Shown one piece after another: positions 5,501 through 6,692 of a stretch of DNA of 6,692 bases. The stretch covers positions 1-6,692 of the forward strand of contig JANWID010000344.1 in NCBI GenBank assembly GCA_025450095.1, in the 5' to 3' direction. Source of the DNA: Bacteroidia bacterium (GTDB lineage: Bacteria > Bacteroidota > Bacteroidia > AKYH767-A > OLB10). How positions within the stretch are numbered: position 1 is the stretch's first letter; the number at the start of each line of letters is the position of its first letter. A program made the translations under genes and the position numbers. The notes beneath the pieces are model-generated. The model was not told the DNA's origin and did no database searches. It was given only the letters and a program-made list of their open reading frames with translations.

Positions 5501-6692
5501 GATTCGGTGGTGTTTGTTGGCGGAAACTATTCGTTTCTTGGGAATGTAAATAATCCACCCCGGGCAAGTTTTGCATCCATAGGAATTAATAGCGGATTGA
5601 TTGGTGCATGGAATCCTATAATCAGTGATATTAACGATCTGGAAATTTCCGAATCAAGATTATTTATTGGTGGTGTTTTAGGAAGTGGTAACAATTCTAC
5701 CTATAAGCGTCCTTATTTTTTATCATTAAAATTGAAAGCAGGCCCAACTCTTACGCAATTGACAGATTTGATAGTTTGTTCAGGTGGTACTATTGGCCCG
5801 TTACCGATTGTGATTTCCGATCCTGTTGATGTGAATACTGTTCAGCTCGCTGGTTATTCATCCGACACAAACATTGTTTCAGCAAATAATATTCTTATTT
5901 CCGGAGCAGGAGCAAATCGAAATATCACCGTGATTGTTAACCCGGGTGCTACAGGAACAGTTACCATTATTGTTGTTGCTACAAACCAGGATGGAGTAAC
6001 TACAAACATGTATTTTAATATTCATCTGAATAATTTGCAGGTACAAATAAGTGGCGCCAACGGAATATGCAGCGGTGGAACCGCAACGCTGAATGCGGGT
6101 ATCGGGTATTCTTCATATACCTGGAACACCGGTGAAACAACTTCTTCAATTGTAATTTCGCAACCTGGTTTTTATACCGTGGATGTGATAGATGCATATG
6201 GATGCACGGCCACGGATTCAATAACAATAGGCACAAATCCATTACCCGTTGTAACCATTACTGCCGCTTCAAATCTGAATATTTGTGCCGGCGACAGCGT
6301 GTTGTTAAATGCCACACCCGGTTTGGCAGGATATCAATGGCAGAAAAACTTTAACAATATTTCAGGTGCAACTGCAGATTCCTATTATGCCAAAGGCACA
6401 GCTAATTACAGGTGTGTAGTAACTGACATAAATTCATGTACCAATGCATCGAATAATATACGTGTACGCGTTGTTTGTATTCCGCCCGGGCCGCATGGTG
6501 AAAAAATTGTTGATCCCGGTAACAATTATGACCTGGAAATAAACATCCAACCCAATCCTTCTTCCGGTGATTTTACAATAACAACAAATTGCGGTAGCGA
6601 CCAACAATTTTCAGTTGCTATTTATGATGCATCACAGCGCCTGGTACGCGATGGTTTTAGCAAGTCGGATGGAAATAGTTATAGCATTGAAA
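2585..6692 (+). CDS. Secreted multi-blade beta-propeller protein with Ig/PKD-like modules and T9SS sorting domain (3' end beyond window)
   Basis: The frame from ATG 2585 stays open for 1,369 codons to the window edge. Residues 1-18 form a signal peptide (basic RK, a Leu/Ile-rich core, then FSFA before Gln19). Residues about 28-1051 are 21 repeats averaging 49 residues. Each has the form (hydrophobic)-x-x-x-(N/D)-x-x-(I/L)-Y-(V/L)-G-G-x-F-(T/D), then Gly and Arg, then a strand such as LAAID, then TG, often closed by W-[ND]-P. This resembles the delta-60/DUF5122 type of beta-propeller repeat. About 1053-1150 is an Ig/cadherin-like module, 1153-1217 a PKD/SprB-like module, and 1219-1298 an Ig-like module. 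From 1319 a T9SS type A sorting domain begins (INIQPNPSSGDFTI). The protein should cross the inner membrane by Sec, cross the outer membrane by T9SS, and lose its C-terminal domain on the way. Its ligand or activity is unknown; no catalytic motif was recognised. About 25-35 residues are probably missing. Confidence 0.9.
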   Translation, partial: MRKLLLLILSFWITFSFAQDPQMESHWWIPNGPVDVIVHDTLSNRVYLGGDFNYVSAHLDYNAFVDRLTGLPDLRFPKISAQIPYSQVINTSAPDGAGGWFIGGYFGQVGDSLRSRIAHIDATGKVSSKFAGVGLNGTVYNMVLSNDTLFVSGTFTGYGKISKNIGRVDKTSGEVNSDFPVFDGGYIYEIISDNSGGWFISGDFNMVGDSIRNGLVQVNSSFQVTGWNPNIDGPVNTMELSGGILYIGGYFSNINGQVRQNLAAIDPVTGLPTSFAPTANDGVYKIAVNNNAVYFIGLFTQVNSTSNASFACVDKTTGATIPENLYFGNGFYSGDLLIHNDTLFVGGAFTSGFPSFLRAINTTTNTLLPWYPQVDSTVLALDWYNGYLIAGGEFFPSVCKVDPVTGFITGIGNSQGPVRTLHIDGDTLYAGGFEYAPDHCVSATNMITNQPLDWDPIITGYTTAIHSSGNNVIVGGSNLQALDGERRYKLASFDATTGDPTSWNPPKMNNYGVNPLFAIDDKIYVGGDFTSFGDSIRSRIAELDRYQGNVTSWQGPYLNGVNSGNILDLFVDNNNIYAAGHFGYIQNNITQYDLIILNRNSGAIEPWNISTNNYYGINTIDKVNNLMYVAGSFDTIAGQVIHYVAAFEQGTGVIHPLNIHTNKPVYELSHFGNTLYLGGTFDTINGIRRNGLCAYDITTDSVDPWNPDPQASNPNIYHVNSDAYRVVVSGGFTSIGGMKRNNFVALDDLTGEPIDITPDPDDEVTCIAYSNDAIYLGGRFDTIANTPRNYLACIDKNTGVLNAWDPLLQNNFAGVNDLLIEDQKLYVGGTFGSISGQSRRSLASYSLPGNTLDPLSCTIYQHIFDLEKSNDTLYLAGFLDTIPGSNIGVLSLNLSTGQWNQLNSTLNFNDQVNTISIAGNKVILGGEFDDLDTISRNLIAAFDINPPALSSWDPFQYNFSFTNSTVKATAVYDSVVFVGGNYSFLGNVNNPPRASFASIGINSGLIGAWNPIISDINDLEISESRLFIGGVLGSGNNSTYKRPYFLSLKLKAGPTLTQLTDLIVCSGGTIGPLPIVISDPVDVNTVQLAGYSSDTNIVSANNILISGAGANRNITVIVNPGATGTVTIIVVATNQDGVTTNMYFNIHLNNLQVQISGANGICSGGTATLNAGIGYSSYTWNTGETTSSIVISQPGFYTVDVIDAYGCTATDSITIGTNPLPVVTITAASNLNICAGDSVLLNATPGLAGYQWQKNFNNISGATADSYYAKGTANYRCVVTDINSCTNASNNIRVRVVCIPPGPHGEKIVDPGNNYDLEINIQPNPSSGDFTITTNCGSDQQFSVAIYDASQRLVRDGFSKSDGNSYSIE
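2666..5737 (+). repeat. Coding array of 21 beta-propeller-type repeats (3 x 7 blades?)
   Basis: The second Gly (or its equivalent) of the GG-x-F motif falls at residues 50, 104, 153, 202, 249, 297, 347, 392, 432, 476, 527, 580, 631, 679, 731, 778, 829, 877, 926, 980 and 1030. That is 21 units with 40-54 residue spacing, mean 49. The best conserved are units 5, 11 and 14-17. Units 8-10 are short, and unit 8 lacks the Gly-Arg loop. The DNA of the units is well diverged, so this is an old protein repeat and not a recent tandem duplication. A Trp-Ile-Pro before unit 1 (28-30) mirrors the W-x-P strand that ends other units, while unit 21 lacks one. That is what is expected if the ends close a ring by exchanging a strand. 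Confidence 0.8.
5741..6478 (+). other. Three Ig/PKD-like modules in the secreted protein
   Basis: Residues 1053-1150 contain SSDTNIVSANNILISGAGAN followed by a Thr/Val-rich strand, the pattern of cadherin/Ig-like modules common in large exported proteins. Residues 1153-1217 (ICSGGTATLNAG, then YSSYTWNTGETT, GFYTVDV and GCTATDS) match the SprB/PKD-like modules of Bacteroidota surface proteins. Residues 1219-1298 (ICAGDSVLLNA, YQWQKN, YRCVVTD) form another Ig-like module with paired Cys positions. They probably act as a stalk between the propeller array and the C-terminal domain. Boundaries are approximate. Confidence 0.65.
6539..6692 (+). other. Start of T9SS type A C-terminal sorting domain (cut by window end)
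   Basis: From residue 1319 the sequence reads INIQPNPSSGDFTI, then a strand-rich segment with QFSVAIYDASQRLV. The PNP-x-x-G opening followed by a phenylalanine strand and a V-x-[IL]-[YF]-[DN] strand is the hallmark of the Por secretion tail family (TIGR04183 type). Such a tail targets the protein to the type IX secretion pore and is normally removed by the PorU sortase, often with attachment to A-type lipopolysaccharide. About 51 residues are visible of a usual 75-85. Confidence 0.85.

Noticed and set aside
3145..6242. Short frames on both strands within the large gene (around 3145-3596, 3710-3901, 4114-4338, 4553-4738, 6015-6242)
   Set aside because: All overlap the continuous repeat-protein frame, which has clear periodic motifs from end to end; these are by-products of its composition.
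2585..6692. The large gene as recent tandem duplication or a phase-variable repeat locus
   Set aside because: The 21 units are diverged in DNA and protein sequence with variable spacing; no near-identical copies that would recombine easily.

Overview
The window looks like chromosomal DNA from a member of the Bacteroidota, most likely an environmental lineage of the Chitinophagales/Sphingobacteriales/Flavobacteriales type. Four signs point there: a protein ending in what looks like a type IX secretion (T9SS) sorting domain, Bacteroidota-type promoter boxes (TAnnTTTG, with TTTG 19 nt upstream in one case), no Shine-Dalgarno sequence before either start codon, and moderate-to-low G+C. The family of the organism is inference.

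Layout. Positions 1-46 hold the first 15 codons of a leftward gene that resembles the N-terminus of an ECF sigma factor. Positions 47-306 are a divergent intergenic region. It carries a palindromic element (129-164) and a second, inverted copy of it split by 37 nt (204-266), then a -7 promoter box (289-296) only 10 nt before the next start codon. Positions 307-2094 are a complete, ordinary lepA (elongation factor 4). Positions 2095-2584 hold no convincing gene, but contain three inverted repeats, including a 19-bp stem that probably ends lepA transcription, and a good Bacteroidota promoter overlapped by a 7-bp inverted repeat. From 2585 to the right edge runs one large open frame (1,369 codons, no stop reached). 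It encodes a secreted protein: signal peptide, 21 tandem beta-propeller-type repeats of about 49 residues, three Ig/PKD-like modules, and the start of a T9SS type A sorting domain.

The genes do not form an operon. lepA is a housekeeping translation/ribosome-assembly GTPase with its own promoter and terminator. The large gene is an independent unit for an exported, probably cell-surface or released, repeat protein. No defence system, CRISPR array, tRNA, rRNA or complete mobile element is visible. The most notable points are the 21-fold repeat array (21 = 3 x 7 blades), the interrupted palindrome upstream of lepA, and the operator-like repeat on the promoter of the large gene.
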